Shown piece by piece: positions 30,673 to 39,892 of a stretch of 45,797 nt of DNA. Position 1 is the first letter of the stretch; each line of letters opens with the position of its first letter. Both the position numbers and the translations under genes were made by a program. The notes under the pieces were generated by a model. It saw only the letters and a program-made list of their open reading frames with translations, did not search any database and was not told where the DNA came from. Source of the stretch: Myxococcales bacterium (lineage in GTDB: Bacteria > Myxococcota > Polyangia > HGW-17 > SLPX01); assembly GCA_007131745.1 (NCBI GenBank), contig SLPX01000246.1, positions 1 to 45,797 of the forward strand, read 5' to 3'.

Positions 30673-33039
30673 TTATTTTGCTTTGATTTGAAGGGCGGAT
30701 ACTTCCCGGATGTAATCGGTATTGCTTTCCAAGAGGGGACTGATGATGGGCGAGGGGTTTCCGACGCAGATGACCCATAGTTGATGGATTGCTCGTGATG
30801 TTGCCACGTGAAGTCTTCGACGGGCCTCGGGTTTGTCAGGATAGACCTCTATTGATGCGTCCGGAATAATCACGTAATCGAACTCGAGTCCCTTGATTTG
30901 GTCTATGTGAGTTACATCGAGTCCCGGCGCGAATTCAAAGAGTCCGTCCAATACGAGGCGAGCCTCCATTCGTCTAATAATGACCTCGTGCAGCGCTTTG
31001 GCTGTTTCCTCTGTTGCAGCGATCACCGCGGCGTTGGCTTTTGGTTCCCGGTTGAAAAGGTCGGCAAGCGCTTCGGTAAGAAGAAGACCCCTTTGTCCAG
31101 AGGTTGCAAAACAGGAAAAAAGCACCGGCGCCCCGTCTTTCGGGGCGTTCATTTTTGTCACTGGTTTGAGTTGTCCCAGTATATCGAACGAGAATTCCGC
31201 TATCGGCCGAGTGCATCGATAACTCACGGTGAGTTCGACATTGTCATGGATTTTCTGCCCGAGTTCCTGCATGGTATCATCCCACGTGACAAAACAGGCA
31301 GCGGGATCAATCTGTTGTGAGTGATCTCCGGCAACTGTCATGTGTGAGTTCGTTCGGATGGTTCGGCCCAGAAGGTTCAATTCCACGGGTGCAAGATCCT
31401 GGGCTTCGTCCACTACCATGTGAACAGACTTCTTTGGTCTTCCCATCGGTGTTGAAAGCCGGCCGGTTTTTAGCCGGTGTAATTGAAAGAGCAGTGCAAG
31501 ATCCTCGACATCCATCGTACCGGCTGTTTCATCGGGGGTTCCTTCGTCCAAACTGCGCCCGTCGACCGTTTCCATGGCCGAGGCTTCTATATGGGAATAC
31601 TTCTTGTCGGCGGTGGCGCTGAATTGCGCTTTTGTGTGACGCAAAACACTTTTCACCATTGAATCCGTTAGAGTTCCATTTGAATTTCTTACAGCTTCCT
31701 GGAGTAGACCCTCGTCTCCGAAAACATCCAACCGGTCTTCATCAGGATTATTTAATCTCCGCCGTTCAGTTTTGAATGCGCTTCTGATCTGCTGAATGAA
31801 ATACCCGTTTTCTGCATCAAAAGCTGCGGGGCGCTCAGCTTCACTACGGTTGAAGTTTTCGATGACCTTTTTTTCGGTCGTGTCCAATCTTTGCAAAAGA
31901 TTGCTGCTTGCGCTTTCACGAAAAACTTTTCCCACATCCGAATAGAGCGGCAATTTGCGGTCCAATCGGGTTGCAACAGTTTCGACCAGGTCGTGTGCAT
32001 ATTTTTCCAAGACATCCCGCATTGCAGGGTGACGTTTGAAACGAACCACGGCCGGCGGAGTGTCTTTGTACAGCGTTTTTTTACGAAGGGAAGGAAAGAC
32101 CCTTCTTGCCTGTTTCCAGATCCAATCATCATAAGTATTTACCTCGATAGGATCCATGGAAAGCTCGTCGAGCAGGTGGCGAACCAAGCTTTTCAGGCCG
32201 GGTTCGGGAACGACCACGGCCATCCTGTTTGGATGGTATTTGTTTTCATCTGTATGGTTCAGATATGCCAAACGGTGAAGCGCAACGGTTGTCTTACCGC
32301 AACCCGCGCCTCCCTTTATCAGCAGGGCTTTGTCGTCTTCGCAGTGTATGGCTTCATGTTGCCTGGCGTCCAACAGAGCGGAAACCCTCGGTAGTTTTCG
32401 CCCCGACTGCCCGGTGCCGATAATCTGTTCGGCCAGGCTGCCGCCGGCGCCGCCTTCAAGGCTGGGCACGACCGACCCTGCTTGGTAGCGCCATGAGCCG
32501 TCTCTCTCGCGCCACGCGGTTCCTTTAGGAGTGATAACTTGAACAAGTGCCCCCTCCTGGAACGCCACAATCCGTCGATTCACCAAGCGTCCCGTTAATT
32601 CACGGTCCCCTGCTTCTTGTTCGTAAATCTCCCCTTCCTGGTACTCGAAAAAAACACCTGCCACCGGAGCATGTCGCCAGTCGATGATGGTTACTCCGTA
32701 TTTAGGTTCGATGAACGAATGGTAACCCAGAAGCACTTCACGCGATCGTCCATTACTTTCAAGGGTCATGTGCGCAAAATACGGTTCATCTCGGTTGGGA
32801 AGCATCCGTTGCTTGATTGCGCGGGCCTGGCTTTGCATGTTATGGAGTTGGTCGATCAGAGCCGGCAAATCACCCTCTGACGCTCCGGCTGCTTCTTCTC
32901 TGAGCGCTTGAAAATCTTCAACGTTCGAGCGGACGGGCTTTCTGCGGGAAGCTCCATCGATTGCAGATGCTACTTTCAAAGCCAGCAATCGTTCTTCTTC
33001 CACAACTTGTTGCCAGTATTGATTCAGACCTTCTTCCAT
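30673..33039 (-). CDS. UvrD-like superfamily 1 helicase of the HelD type
   Basis: The 788-residue protein starts with a helical region (about 1-85) that would form a coiled coil, then the HelD-type block PYFAHMTLESNGRSREVLLGY to IIDWRHAPVAGVFFEYQEGE, which precedes the helicase core. Motif I is GGAGCGKT at 243-250, motif II is VVDEAQDL with Asp544, motif III GDHSQQI, motif IV SYRCTRP, motif V IDQIKGLEFDYVIIPDA and motif VI RRLHVATSRA. HelD proteins in Gram-positives use the N-terminal coil to enter RNA polymerase and recycle stalled enzyme, while E. coli HelD is DNA helicase IV. Which applies here cannot be told. The ATG at 33039 lacks a strong ribosome site. Confidence 0.85.
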   Translation of the reverse strand: MEEGLNQYWQQVVEEERLLALKVASAIDGASRRKPVRSNVEDFQALREEAAGASEGDLPALIDQLHNMQSQARAIKQRMLPNRDEPYFAHMTLESNGRSREVLLGYHSFIEPKYGVTIIDWRHAPVAGVFFEYQEGEIYEQEAGDRELTGRLVNRRIVAFQEGALVQVITPKGTAWRERDGSWRYQAGSVVPSLEGGAGGSLAEQIIGTGQSGRKLPRVSALLDARQHEAIHCEDDKALLIKGGAGCGKTTVALHRLAYLNHTDENKYHPNRMAVVVPEPGLKSLVRHLLDELSMDPIEVNTYDDWIWKQARRVFPSLRKKTLYKDTPPAVVRFKRHPAMRDVLEKYAHDLVETVATRLDRKLPLYSDVGKVFRESASSNLLQRLDTTEKKVIENFNRSEAERPAAFDAENGYFIQQIRSAFKTERRRLNNPDEDRLDVFGDEGLLQEAVRNSNGTLTDSMVKSVLRHTKAQFSATADKKYSHIEASAMETVDGRSLDEGTPDETAGTMDVEDLALLFQLHRLKTGRLSTPMGRPKKSVHMVVDEAQDLAPVELNLLGRTIRTNSHMTVAGDHSQQIDPAACFVTWDDTMQELGQKIHDNVELTVSYRCTRPIAEFSFDILGQLKPVTKMNAPKDGAPVLFSCFATSGQRGLLLTEALADLFNREPKANAAVIAATEETAKALHEVIIRRMEARLVLDGLFEFAPGLDVTHIDQIKGLEFDYVIIPDASIEVYPDKPEARRRLHVATSRAIHQLWVICVGNPSPIISPLLESNTDYIREVSALQIKAK

Positions 33040-33192
33040 GTCTTTATCTTTTTTACCAAATTCGATTTCCGGCTGTCCGTGGAAACGTCCAACCAGGGAA
33101 CTCCAATTCTGCGGGTTCCAGATTTTCAGCCTGAACCCTGATATTAAATTAGAAACATTTAGAATCCGACATTAATTTGAGGAGGTCAAGCA

Positions 33193-33267
33193 ATGTGTTT
33201 TTGGAAAAGGCGGCTGGAAAAGCTTTGTGACAAAGGTTTTCTCCGGCACCTCAACGGTTCCACGTGA
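33193..33267 (+). CDS. possible 24-residue cationic peptide gene
   Basis: An ATG at 33193 is preceded by a near-perfect ribosome site, GAGGAGGT at 33179-33186, with six bases between. The frame encodes MCFWKRRLEKLCDKGFLRHL and four more residues, ending in TGA at 33265-33267. The peptide is basic with two Cys and could form an amphipathic helix. It lies in the 211-base gap between the HelD-like and TPR/PEGA genes and overlaps the last 17 bases of the latter on the opposite strand. The ribosome site is the main support; the coding claim is otherwise untested. Confidence 0.35.
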   Translation: MCFWKRRLEKLCDKGFLRHLNGST

Positions 33268-34261
33268 TGCTTAGCATTGCACCGCGTTCACCAGGGACGG
33301 CTGCAATGATGAGCGTTCTTTCCTCTTCTCTCCACCTGGTAAAAAAGGCCGTTACTGCAGTTCCGACAGCCAACAAGCCGGTAACGGCCCACATTACCTC
33401 AGCACTTCTCTTTGTTCTTATTCCACGTGCTCTCAAGTCAGCGTCACTGCGGTCGTTCATGAATTCGTCGCGAAGTTTTTTCGTCCGGACTGAAAGGGCG
33501 GTCGATGCAACGAGAGAAACCAGTGTTGCGCCACCACCTGCGGCAAAAAAACCCCAGTGCAGTTTTCCGAAAGTTCTTCGGGAAGGTGGAGGAGATTCAG
33601 GCAGAACGAGATCCCATGTTTGTACTCCACCGCCGATTACTTCGATCGTGTTTTGAGCCACTTCGCGGCCGTCCACCTTGATGACTACTTCCCTTGTTCC
33701 ACTTTGAACAATGTGTTCGGATCTTCCTGAGCCGACTAGATTTCCATCCACGTGGATCTCGGCTCTTGGGTTGTCGACCCGGATGATCATCATTCCCATT
33801 CTGCCCTGGAGTGACCTCAGTTCCTTTGGCAGATCCCGTTCGCTTTCGGTAGCATCCCTCAAGTATACCAGCAGGTGGCGGTACGCGTTTTCGTCATCTT
33901 TCATAAAAGTGTATGCCAAGGCGAGATTGTAGTGTATCACCCTGTAGGGCCAGTGTTTGTAAGCCTTGTTAAAAGATGCGACGGCTTTCTTGTATTCTTC
34001 GCGAAGAAAAAACTCCTGTCCTTGGGCGAACTCTCTTTTTGCCATGGCTTTTCTTGTCTCGTCGTTTTCATCTTCTTCGGCGAGGTCAACTTCTTCAGGC
34101 GTTTCAGCTTCATCGTATTCTTCAGTTTCATCGTCTGCTTTTGTTACATCGGATACATCGCCTGCTTCCTCGATGTTATCTCCCTGAGTATGAGCTTCGG
34201 CCAATCCCGTCGAAGCAAAAAACAGAGAAAAAACAATTGTGGACGCGGCGTTCATTATCAT
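33251..34261 (-). CDS. secreted TPR and PEGA-domain protein
   Basis: The 336-residue protein has a signal peptide (NAASTIVFSLFFASTGLAEA, cleaved near residue 23), an acidic linker (about 27-68) and a TPR-like pair (about 72-140, FAQGQEFFLREEYKKAVASF). A PEGA-like segment follows at about 158-217 (RVDNPRAEIHVDGNLVGSG and REVVIKVDGREV), then two membrane helices at about 233-253 and 286-306. The C-terminus ends in beta-strand-like residues. PEGA domains are surface-exposed beta modules found with signalling and surface-layer genes. The ATG at 34261 has AGGAG upstream. The kinase gene 65 bases upstream on the same strand also carries a PEGA-like ectodomain, so the two may act together. Confidence 0.75.
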   Translation of the reverse strand: MIMNAASTIVFSLFFASTGLAEAHTQGDNIEEAGDVSDVTKADDETEEYDEAETPEEVDLAEEDENDETRKAMAKREFAQGQEFFLREEYKKAVASFNKAYKHWPYRVIHYNLALAYTFMKDDENAYRHLLVYLRDATESERDLPKELRSLQGRMGMMIIRVDNPRAEIHVDGNLVGSGRSEHIVQSGTREVVIKVDGREVAQNTIEVIGGGVQTWDLVLPESPPPSRRTFGKLHWGFFAAGGGATLVSLVASTALSVRTKKLRDEFMNDRSDADLRARGIRTKRSAEVMWAVTGLLAVGTAVTAFFTRWREEERTLIIAAVPGERGAMLSITWNR

Positions 34262-34326
34262 TCGATTCTCCTGATGCCTGGGCTTTTCGTAAAAAACGGT
34301 GAAAAAGCTTTATGTGGGAACGCTAC

Positions 34327-36396
34327 TCAGTCTTCAATTCCTCGCAGCAAAGTACTCTTGGATTCTTTCTTTTTTTGACGCACTTTCCTGCGCCGTCTGC
34401 GTTTTGTTCGGTTCTTCTTCTCGGTGGTTTCATCGGGTTTCATTTCCGTGTGTTCAACTTTTTGTAGTGTAACCGGAATCTTTGTATCTACAACCGGAAC
34501 CACGACGATCGGTTGAGTTACATAGCCTTCAGCTTCTACGATAATCGTTTCCGGTTTGCTTGAAACGGGCACGGTTACATTCAACGGTGAACCCTCATAT
34601 CTATTGCCCCTGAAAGAAAACACAGCAAAAGAGTCCAGGGGTGAAACCGATATTTGTATTGAGGCTGTCTTAGCCGGTTTTTGTTCCGTTTCTTCTTTGG
34701 AGTCCGCCAATACTGATTCCGAACGATCATTTTTTCGATCATCATCGGAGTTGTACTGTTCGCGGGTTGTCGTGAGAGCCGGCTTTTCTCCTGATGTTTG
34801 ATGCGAATCGGCCATTTTGAAAAAGAGAAGAAACAGAAGGATGAGGATAGGGATCCCAACGGCCGCTGCAAGGGCGATCTTCTTTTTTGTGCTCAAGCTG
34901 GCGGTATGCGCCTTGTTAAGGGAAGGTTCCGACAAGCTTGTTTCGCGGCTCCCCACGATGTCCTTAAGCGCAGCGCCGGATGCGTTTTCAATGGCTGCCT
35001 TGATTTGCCTGTCTTTGATTCGGATCCTGTCATGGAACATCCGATCCATGAGTTGTGCGGTTTTTCTAGGGTTTACCGATTCTCCATGGGCGGCCAGGAG
35101 GTTTTCCAGGTCATCCGACAAATCGCCCGCTGTTTTGTACCGTTGGGCCGGATCTTTTGCCAGGGCTTTCAATATGATGCGCTCCAATTCCGCCGGAATA
35201 CTACTTCGCAACTTTCGAGGCTTGGGTATTCTCCCTTCGGCAATTCGCCTTATGGTTGCTGCTTGTGTTTTTTCCTTGAAAAGCCGTTGCATGCATACCG
35301 ATTCAAAAAGGACTATTCCCAGGGAAAAAATATCGGATCGGCAATCCGGCTCCAAGCCTTCCGTCTGTTCGGGAGACATGTAAGCTACTTTGCCTTTCAA
35401 TACATCGTGGGCTGTATGGGTAAGTCTTTCTTTTGCATAGGCGATGCCGAAATCAACGACTTTTACATGTCCTTCGTAACTAATCAGAATGTTGTGGGGG
35501 GATACATCACGATGAACGACTTCGAGGGATTTGCCGTCGGGGCTTACGAGTTTATGAGCTGCATCCAATCCGTTGGTGGCTTGGTTGACAATCCAGGCCG
35601 CGTATGACCAGGGCAAATCGTGTTTTTGCCGCAAACATGTCTTGATCAACTCGTTGAGGCTCTCTCCGTGAACATACTCCATGGCTATAAAATAGGAGTT
35701 TTCCACTTTTCCCATGTCAAAGATGGTGGCTACGTTGGGGTGGTGGATCAAGGCGGCTATTCGGGCCTCGTCGAGAAACATTTCAACGAACTTTGTTTGG
35801 GAGGCCAGATGATCATGGATTTTTTTGATAGCGAGGAGCTTTTCGAATTTTTCCGGTCCTTTGATCCTGGCGAGATACAGGGTCGCCATGCCGCCATGCG
35901 CCATTTCCACCAGGAACTCGAACCTGCCCATTGTCCTTCTGTTTCGCACCCGGCTTTCAGCTGAATCAGCCCATTTCCCTTCTTTGTATTCCTTTGTGAT
36001 TTCTTTTTGTTCTTCCTGGTCGACGGGTGGCGGTGGGTCGGGGAGGGGGCCCGCCGGCATGTGGGATTTTTCATTCTTTTTTGCCGGTTTGGCGTTGTCT
36101 CCCGCATTAATGGGCTGCAATGTGGGAGTTCCGGTTTCCTTGCGAAGGGGAATTTTTCCGGGTTTCCTATTAACGCCCGGTTGTGTTGAGTCCTTGTGTG
36201 GACCGGATACCGGGGGAGGGGATGTTTTGACATTTCTATTTATTGAGGAAACGGCTGATTTTTTCGCGATTTTTTCCGGGGCTATAGAAGAAGGATGTCC
36301 AGTCGTACCCATCCGAATAGTCTTTGCTCTTTTCATGCGAAAACCTTCGGATCTCAAGTTCTCCGGCTTTTTGGATGGTTTGTTTTCCTTATCCAT
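34327..36396 (-). CDS. transmembrane Ser/Thr protein kinase with PEGA-like ectodomain
   Basis: The 689-residue protein has a disordered Pro/Lys-rich N-terminus (1-155), then a Hanks-type kinase domain (157-435). Lys191 in LLAIKK binds ATP, Asp297 in HRDVSPHN is the catalytic base and DFG stands at 315-317. The catalytic loop has VSP where most kinases have LKP, a variant known in myxobacterial kinases. One membrane helix at about 507-526 leads to an extracytoplasmic part with a PEGA-like beta segment (about 580-645) and a strongly basic tail (TKRRRRRKVRQKKK). All catalytic residues except the Lys of the loop are present, so activity is likely. The ATG at 36396 has AAGGCGG upstream. Confidence 0.88.
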   Translation of the reverse strand: MDKENKPSKKPENLRSEGFRMKRAKTIRMGTTGHPSSIAPEKIAKKSAVSSINRNVKTSPPPVSGPHKDSTQPGVNRKPGKIPLRKETGTPTLQPINAGDNAKPAKKNEKSHMPAGPLPDPPPPVDQEEQKEITKEYKEGKWADSAESRVRNRRTMGRFEFLVEMAHGGMATLYLARIKGPEKFEKLLAIKKIHDHLASQTKFVEMFLDEARIAALIHHPNVATIFDMGKVENSYFIAMEYVHGESLNELIKTCLRQKHDLPWSYAAWIVNQATNGLDAAHKLVSPDGKSLEVVHRDVSPHNILISYEGHVKVVDFGIAYAKERLTHTAHDVLKGKVAYMSPEQTEGLEPDCRSDIFSLGIVLFESVCMQRLFKEKTQAATIRRIAEGRIPKPRKLRSSIPAELERIILKALAKDPAQRYKTAGDLSDDLENLLAAHGESVNPRKTAQLMDRMFHDRIRIKDRQIKAAIENASGAALKDIVGSRETSLSEPSLNKAHTASLSTKKKIALAAAVGIPILILLFLLFFKMADSHQTSGEKPALTTTREQYNSDDDRKNDRSESVLADSKEETEQKPAKTASIQISVSPLDSFAVFSFRGNRYEGSPLNVTVPVSSKPETIIVEAEGYVTQPIVVVPVVDTKIPVTLQKVEHTEMKPDETTEKKNRTKRRRRRKVRQKKKESKSTLLRGIED

Positions 36397-36452
36397 ACAA
36401 ACCGCCTTTTCGCTGAGCCGTAATATAGTCTTTCACGTAGTCCCAAAAAAAT

Positions 36453-37292
36453 CTACTTCAAAAAATAAATCGCAATCGCAAGATGTGTGAAACCGCCGGG
36501 ATTGGAGACGCACTCTCCCTTGGGAGCTTCCACCAGGATCATCTCTTTATCAGGGGGGCACGGTTTTGCCGATATCGAGTGATCCACGCTGCAAACCCAC
36601 AGGGTTTTCGTGTTCGTACGATTCGTAAGCATCATATCACTGGCGGCATAGTCGTTTACCTGCCCCGGATTGTCGCACCCGGTATAAGAAGGAGATGTCT
36701 CTCCGGGAGCATCTTTGAAGAACTCCACTCCCGCGTTCGCCAAAACGCCTTCGGTCCCGCCGTGGTCCGTTGCATCGAAGATTTGGTGGCCGTAGTCGGC
36801 TGTAGAGGCGGGGGTCAGTGTGGCGTCACCCAGGAGGATCCAGGGATCTTCGGAAGTATCCCAGTATCTGATGCGCAGAACCCGTTCAACTCCCAAGCAA
36901 TTGTTTTCCCAGTCGTGTCTGACATTGTCTTTTTGGGTATTGATGAATCCGGCGCACTGAATAAAACCTTCAGGCGGATCCTGGTCCACGAAAGCAGATT
37001 CGGGCGTAAGTGTTGAGCCGCTTGGATTACAGTCTTCAAGTGATTCATTCGAGCATCTCACCTGTTTTCCGTTCGTTCCGTCGTCAATCAATCCATCCCT
37101 TAGCTCTCCGTCGATTGGCTCTCCGTCCCGTTGTTCTTCTCCTCCGTCTGATATCACCGCCGGGAAATCGTACGGGCACCCTGTTGAAAACAAGATGATC
37201 AGCAAACTCGCTGCCGCTTGTCTCCATCCGGCCCGGCCGGGTTTTTTTCCCCACACAACTTTGGGGTGATATAAAACGCGTTTTAACTGCAT
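36453..37292 (-). CDS. putative lipoprotein of unknown function
   Basis: I do not recognise a family. The product of about 279 residues has a hydrophobic segment ending in the lipobox STG-C, an acidic linker (SDGGEEQRDGEPIDGEL), and a globular part with ten or so Cys, for example VRCSNESLEDC and YTGCDNP. The last residues (FTHLAIAIYFLK) look like the final strand of a beta fold. The start is uncertain among an ATG at 37331, an ATG at 37292 and a GTG near 37253; the latter would give the most normal signal peptide. A TTGACA promoter lies upstream. It is followed by the PEGA-type kinase gene after 56 bases on the same strand. Confidence 0.6.
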   Translation of the reverse strand: MQLKRVLYHPKVVWGKKPGRAGWRQAAASLLIILFSTGCPYDFPAVISDGGEEQRDGEPIDGELRDGLIDDGTNGKQVRCSNESLEDCNPSGSTLTPESAFVDQDPPEGFIQCAGFINTQKDNVRHDWENNCLGVERVLRIRYWDTSEDPWILLGDATLTPASTADYGHQIFDATDHGGTEGVLANAGVEFFKDAPGETSPSYTGCDNPGQVNDYAASDMMLTNRTNTKTLWVCSVDHSISAKPCPPDKEMILVEAPKGECVSNPGGFTHLAIAIYFLK

Positions 37293-37407
37293 TCTTTCAT
37301 AGCTTGTCAACGTAGCATATGGTTTGCTCATTCACATCCCGCTCGTTCAAAATGCGCTCAAAGATAAAGAGCAGCGAAAAGCGGCGTTTGCTATTTCGCC
37401 ACGGACA

Positions 37408-37436
37408 AGATTAACTTTTCGTGGATTCATTGTCAA
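37408..37436 (-). promoter_or_regulatory. candidate promoter of the putative lipoprotein/kinase run
   Basis: On the minus strand a perfect TTGACA (37431-37436) is followed after 17 bases by TAATCT (37408-37413), a poor -10 box. Transcription would start near 37401 and could read through the lipoprotein, kinase and TPR/PEGA genes. The gap of about 350 bases up to the opposite kinase gene also holds the plus-strand sites listed next. Confidence 0.4.
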
Positions 37437-37506
37437 TCGACGGGAATTCCTAAGGTTTCGCTAAATGGTCGGATTTATTGGGATCGGTTTGGGGCAATCC
37501 ATGAGA

Positions 37507-37550
37507 CCTCGATATCGAGGGTTGAAGAGTCGAGTTTGTTCAATTATAGT
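37507..37550 (+). promoter_or_regulatory. palindromic operator candidate and promoter of the kinase-PhnD gene
   Basis: A perfect 14-base palindrome CCTCGATATCGAGG (37507-37520) lies one base before TTGAAG (37522-37527), which is followed after exactly 17 bases by TATAGT (37545-37550). The pair matches sigma-70 boxes in four and five of six positions. Transcription would start near 37557, leaving a leader of about 125 bases. That leader contains an 11-codon frame (37596-37631) behind GGGAGGGG. The palindrome's position just upstream of the -35 box is typical of an activator or repressor site. Confidence 0.5.
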
Positions 37551-37681
37551 GGATAAATGGAGCGAGGAGCGGACTTCGGCATTACGGGAGGGGTTATGGT
37601 CGTGGGTGGTGTGGATCGTATTTTAGGATAAGGAGTTTTTTCCGAAGCTTCCGTCGCTCCAATCTATACCGGAGAAAACTT

Positions 37682-39829
37682 TTGTCTCGAAAATCCAGCG
37701 CAATCGGACATGAATGGGTCGGAAAGACCGTGGCCGGAAAATACCTCGTAAAGGGAGTTTTGGGCAGCGGCGGAATGGGCGTGGTTTTACATGCGGAAAA
37801 CAATACAATCAGTCTGCCGGTTGCGATCAAATTGCTTCATGGAAATCTTGTTTCCGACGAAAGCACGGTGGAGCGTTTTAGAAGGGAAGCTCAGGCTGCG
37901 GCGGGCACAGGACATCAGCACATAGTCGAAATTTATGACATGGGTGTCACGGACGACGGTATTCCGTTTATAGTGATGGAAATGCTGGAAGGGACGACCT
38001 TGCAAAAGGTGTTGAAGCGTGAAAAGGTGATGGAGCCGACAAGGGCGGGAAGGATTTGTATACAGGTGCTTTCAGCTCTATCCGCGGTTCATGCCAAGAG
38101 TATCGTGCACAGGGACCTCAAGCCGGCGAACGTTATTCTCACAGGCCGCGGCGGAAAATATGATTTTATAAAGCTGGTGGATTTCGGGATATCCAAGTTT
38201 CGCGAAGGCGGGAAGGACGCGGGGGGCTTGACAGCCACCGGCATGGTGCTGGGTACCCCCCATTACATGAGCCCCGAGCAGGCAAGAGGCGACAAGGGAA
38301 TCGACCATCATGCAGATATTTATGCCGTGGGAGCCATGCTCTACAGGTGTGTGAGCGGAAGGGTTCCATATCCCGGAAAAAACTACAATCAAATCATCGC
38401 GCAGATACTTACCGAGTTGCCTCCCCCGGTCAGGACAGTAAATCCATCAGTGTCTGCCCCCCTCGCAGCGGTGATAGAGAAGGCGATGGCCAGGAACCCG
38501 GTGGACAGGTATGATTCCGCTGCTTCGTTTGCTGCTGATATTGCGGACATTGTTCATGTCAGCATATCCATTTCAGATTCGCACAATGTCAGGTACGAGG
38601 AAACCTCCACCGGAGCTTCCCAAATTTCCCACCCTGCGGATTCTTTGGATTCATCGGTGTTTTTGTCGGATTCATACGTTTCTTCATCGCAAAGAGGTTC
38701 CGTAAAATCCATGAGCGGCACGGAGGACACCGTTTCGGAAAGCGTCGGCGAAGGTGATGATCGTAATTCGGGGATTTCCGGAATCGATTCATCCAAGAGT
38801 TTTATCAGGGGCTGGATGGGAATAGCGGGTTCATCGATAAGGTCTTGGGTAAAGCCGGGGGGGAACCCATTGAAGGTGTGGTGCGCGGCGGCAATCATTT
38901 TTCTGGTTTTGATAGGTTTCACCCTTTACTTTGTTCGAACCACGAGGAAAGAGAAAGAAACCGTGAAAGGAGCCGGCGCGGAAGTATCGGAACAGCGGGT
39001 CCTTAGAATCGGTGTGGCGCAGTATATGCCGCCACCAAAGCGCATAGAACTTCTTGGAAATCTTGCCGAATATCTTTCGACGAAACTGAACCGAAAAGTG
39101 GAGCTGGAGGTGCCCGAAGACTTGGGAGGCTTGGCGCAATCTCTCGTAAACGGGGAGATCGACGTCTTGTACATTTCCCCGCTGATGTATGTTCAGGCCA
39201 ATGAAAAGGAGCCTGCAATTCAAGCTGTGGCCGCGGTGCGTTGGCACGCCAGCAGTTCATACCAGGGGTATATCCTTGGCAGAATTGATCGGAAGATCTT
39301 TGAACTGAAAGATCTCGCGGGAACGCGGATTTGCTGGGTTTCCAAGAATTCAACATCAGGGTATTTGCTTCCCCGTCTCATGTTGAAGCGGGAGGGTTTG
39401 GATCCCGAAGGCATGTTCTTGGAGGAGATTTTCGCTCGTGATCATGCAAAAGCGCTTAGATGGTTGGATGAAGGTCGTTGCGATGTCGCTGCCGTGTATA
39501 ACGACCTGTATCACAAGGCTTTGGAACAGGGTGTGTTGAAATCAAACATGCGAATCCTTTCCGCCACCGGTCCCATTCCCCAGGACGCGGTCGCCGTGAG
39601 TCCCAAGATGACGCCGGATTTGAAGAAGCGATTTATGGAAGCGCTTTTGGAATATGACGGCGATGCCTATTTGTCGAGACATGGAGGAGATGAAGAAGAC
39701 GGTATTACAAGGGTCAGCTCGTTTATGAGAGTGGATGATTCCCACTATGACTTGGTCAGGGACGCAATGAAGAAGGGTGTAGGGAATGAGGGTGGAGTAG
39801 AGGCTGTGGATGAATCCAACGTGGAATAA
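37682..39829 (+). CDS. Ser/Thr protein kinase fused to an extracytoplasmic PhnD-like binding domain
   Basis: The 715-residue protein has a cytoplasmic kinase domain (20-290) with Gly-rich loop LGSGGMG at 27-33, Lys50, HRDLKPAN with Asp145, DFG at 167-169 and GTPHYMSPEQ at 191-200, so it should be active. A Ser-rich linker (about 300-390) leads to one membrane helix (398-418). Residues about 438-695 match the PhnD/phosphonate-binding-like periplasmic domain: LRIGVAQYMPP, GEIDVLYISPLMYV, TRICWVSKNSTSGYLLPRLM, CDVAAVYNDLY and TGPIPQDAVAVSPKM. I infer a one-protein receptor that binds a small anion-type ligand outside and controls phosphorylation inside. It starts with TTG at 37682 behind GGAG; no ATG fits. 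Confidence 0.88.
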   Translation: MSRKSSAIGHEWVGKTVAGKYLVKGVLGSGGMGVVLHAENNTISLPVAIKLLHGNLVSDESTVERFRREAQAAAGTGHQHIVEIYDMGVTDDGIPFIVMEMLEGTTLQKVLKREKVMEPTRAGRICIQVLSALSAVHAKSIVHRDLKPANVILTGRGGKYDFIKLVDFGISKFREGGKDAGGLTATGMVLGTPHYMSPEQARGDKGIDHHADIYAVGAMLYRCVSGRVPYPGKNYNQIIAQILTELPPPVRTVNPSVSAPLAAVIEKAMARNPVDRYDSAASFAADIADIVHVSISISDSHNVRYEETSTGASQISHPADSLDSSVFLSDSYVSSSQRGSVKSMSGTEDTVSESVGEGDDRNSGISGIDSSKSFIRGWMGIAGSSIRSWVKPGGNPLKVWCAAAIIFLVLIGFTLYFVRTTRKEKETVKGAGAEVSEQRVLRIGVAQYMPPPKRIELLGNLAEYLSTKLNRKVELEVPEDLGGLAQSLVNGEIDVLYISPLMYVQANEKEPAIQAVAAVRWHASSSYQGYILGRIDRKIFELKDLAGTRICWVSKNSTSGYLLPRLMLKREGLDPEGMFLEEIFARDHAKALRWLDEGRCDVAAVYNDLYHKALEQGVLKSNMRILSATGPIPQDAVAVSPKMTPDLKKRFMEALLEYDGDAYLSRHGGDEEDGITRVSSFMRVDDSHYDLVRDAMKKGVGNEGGVEAVDESNVE

Positions 39830-39892
39830 TCATGCAAGCCCTCAATGTGAAAAATCCTTCATGAACCCGAATCGTTGAAGAGCATTTCCCTC

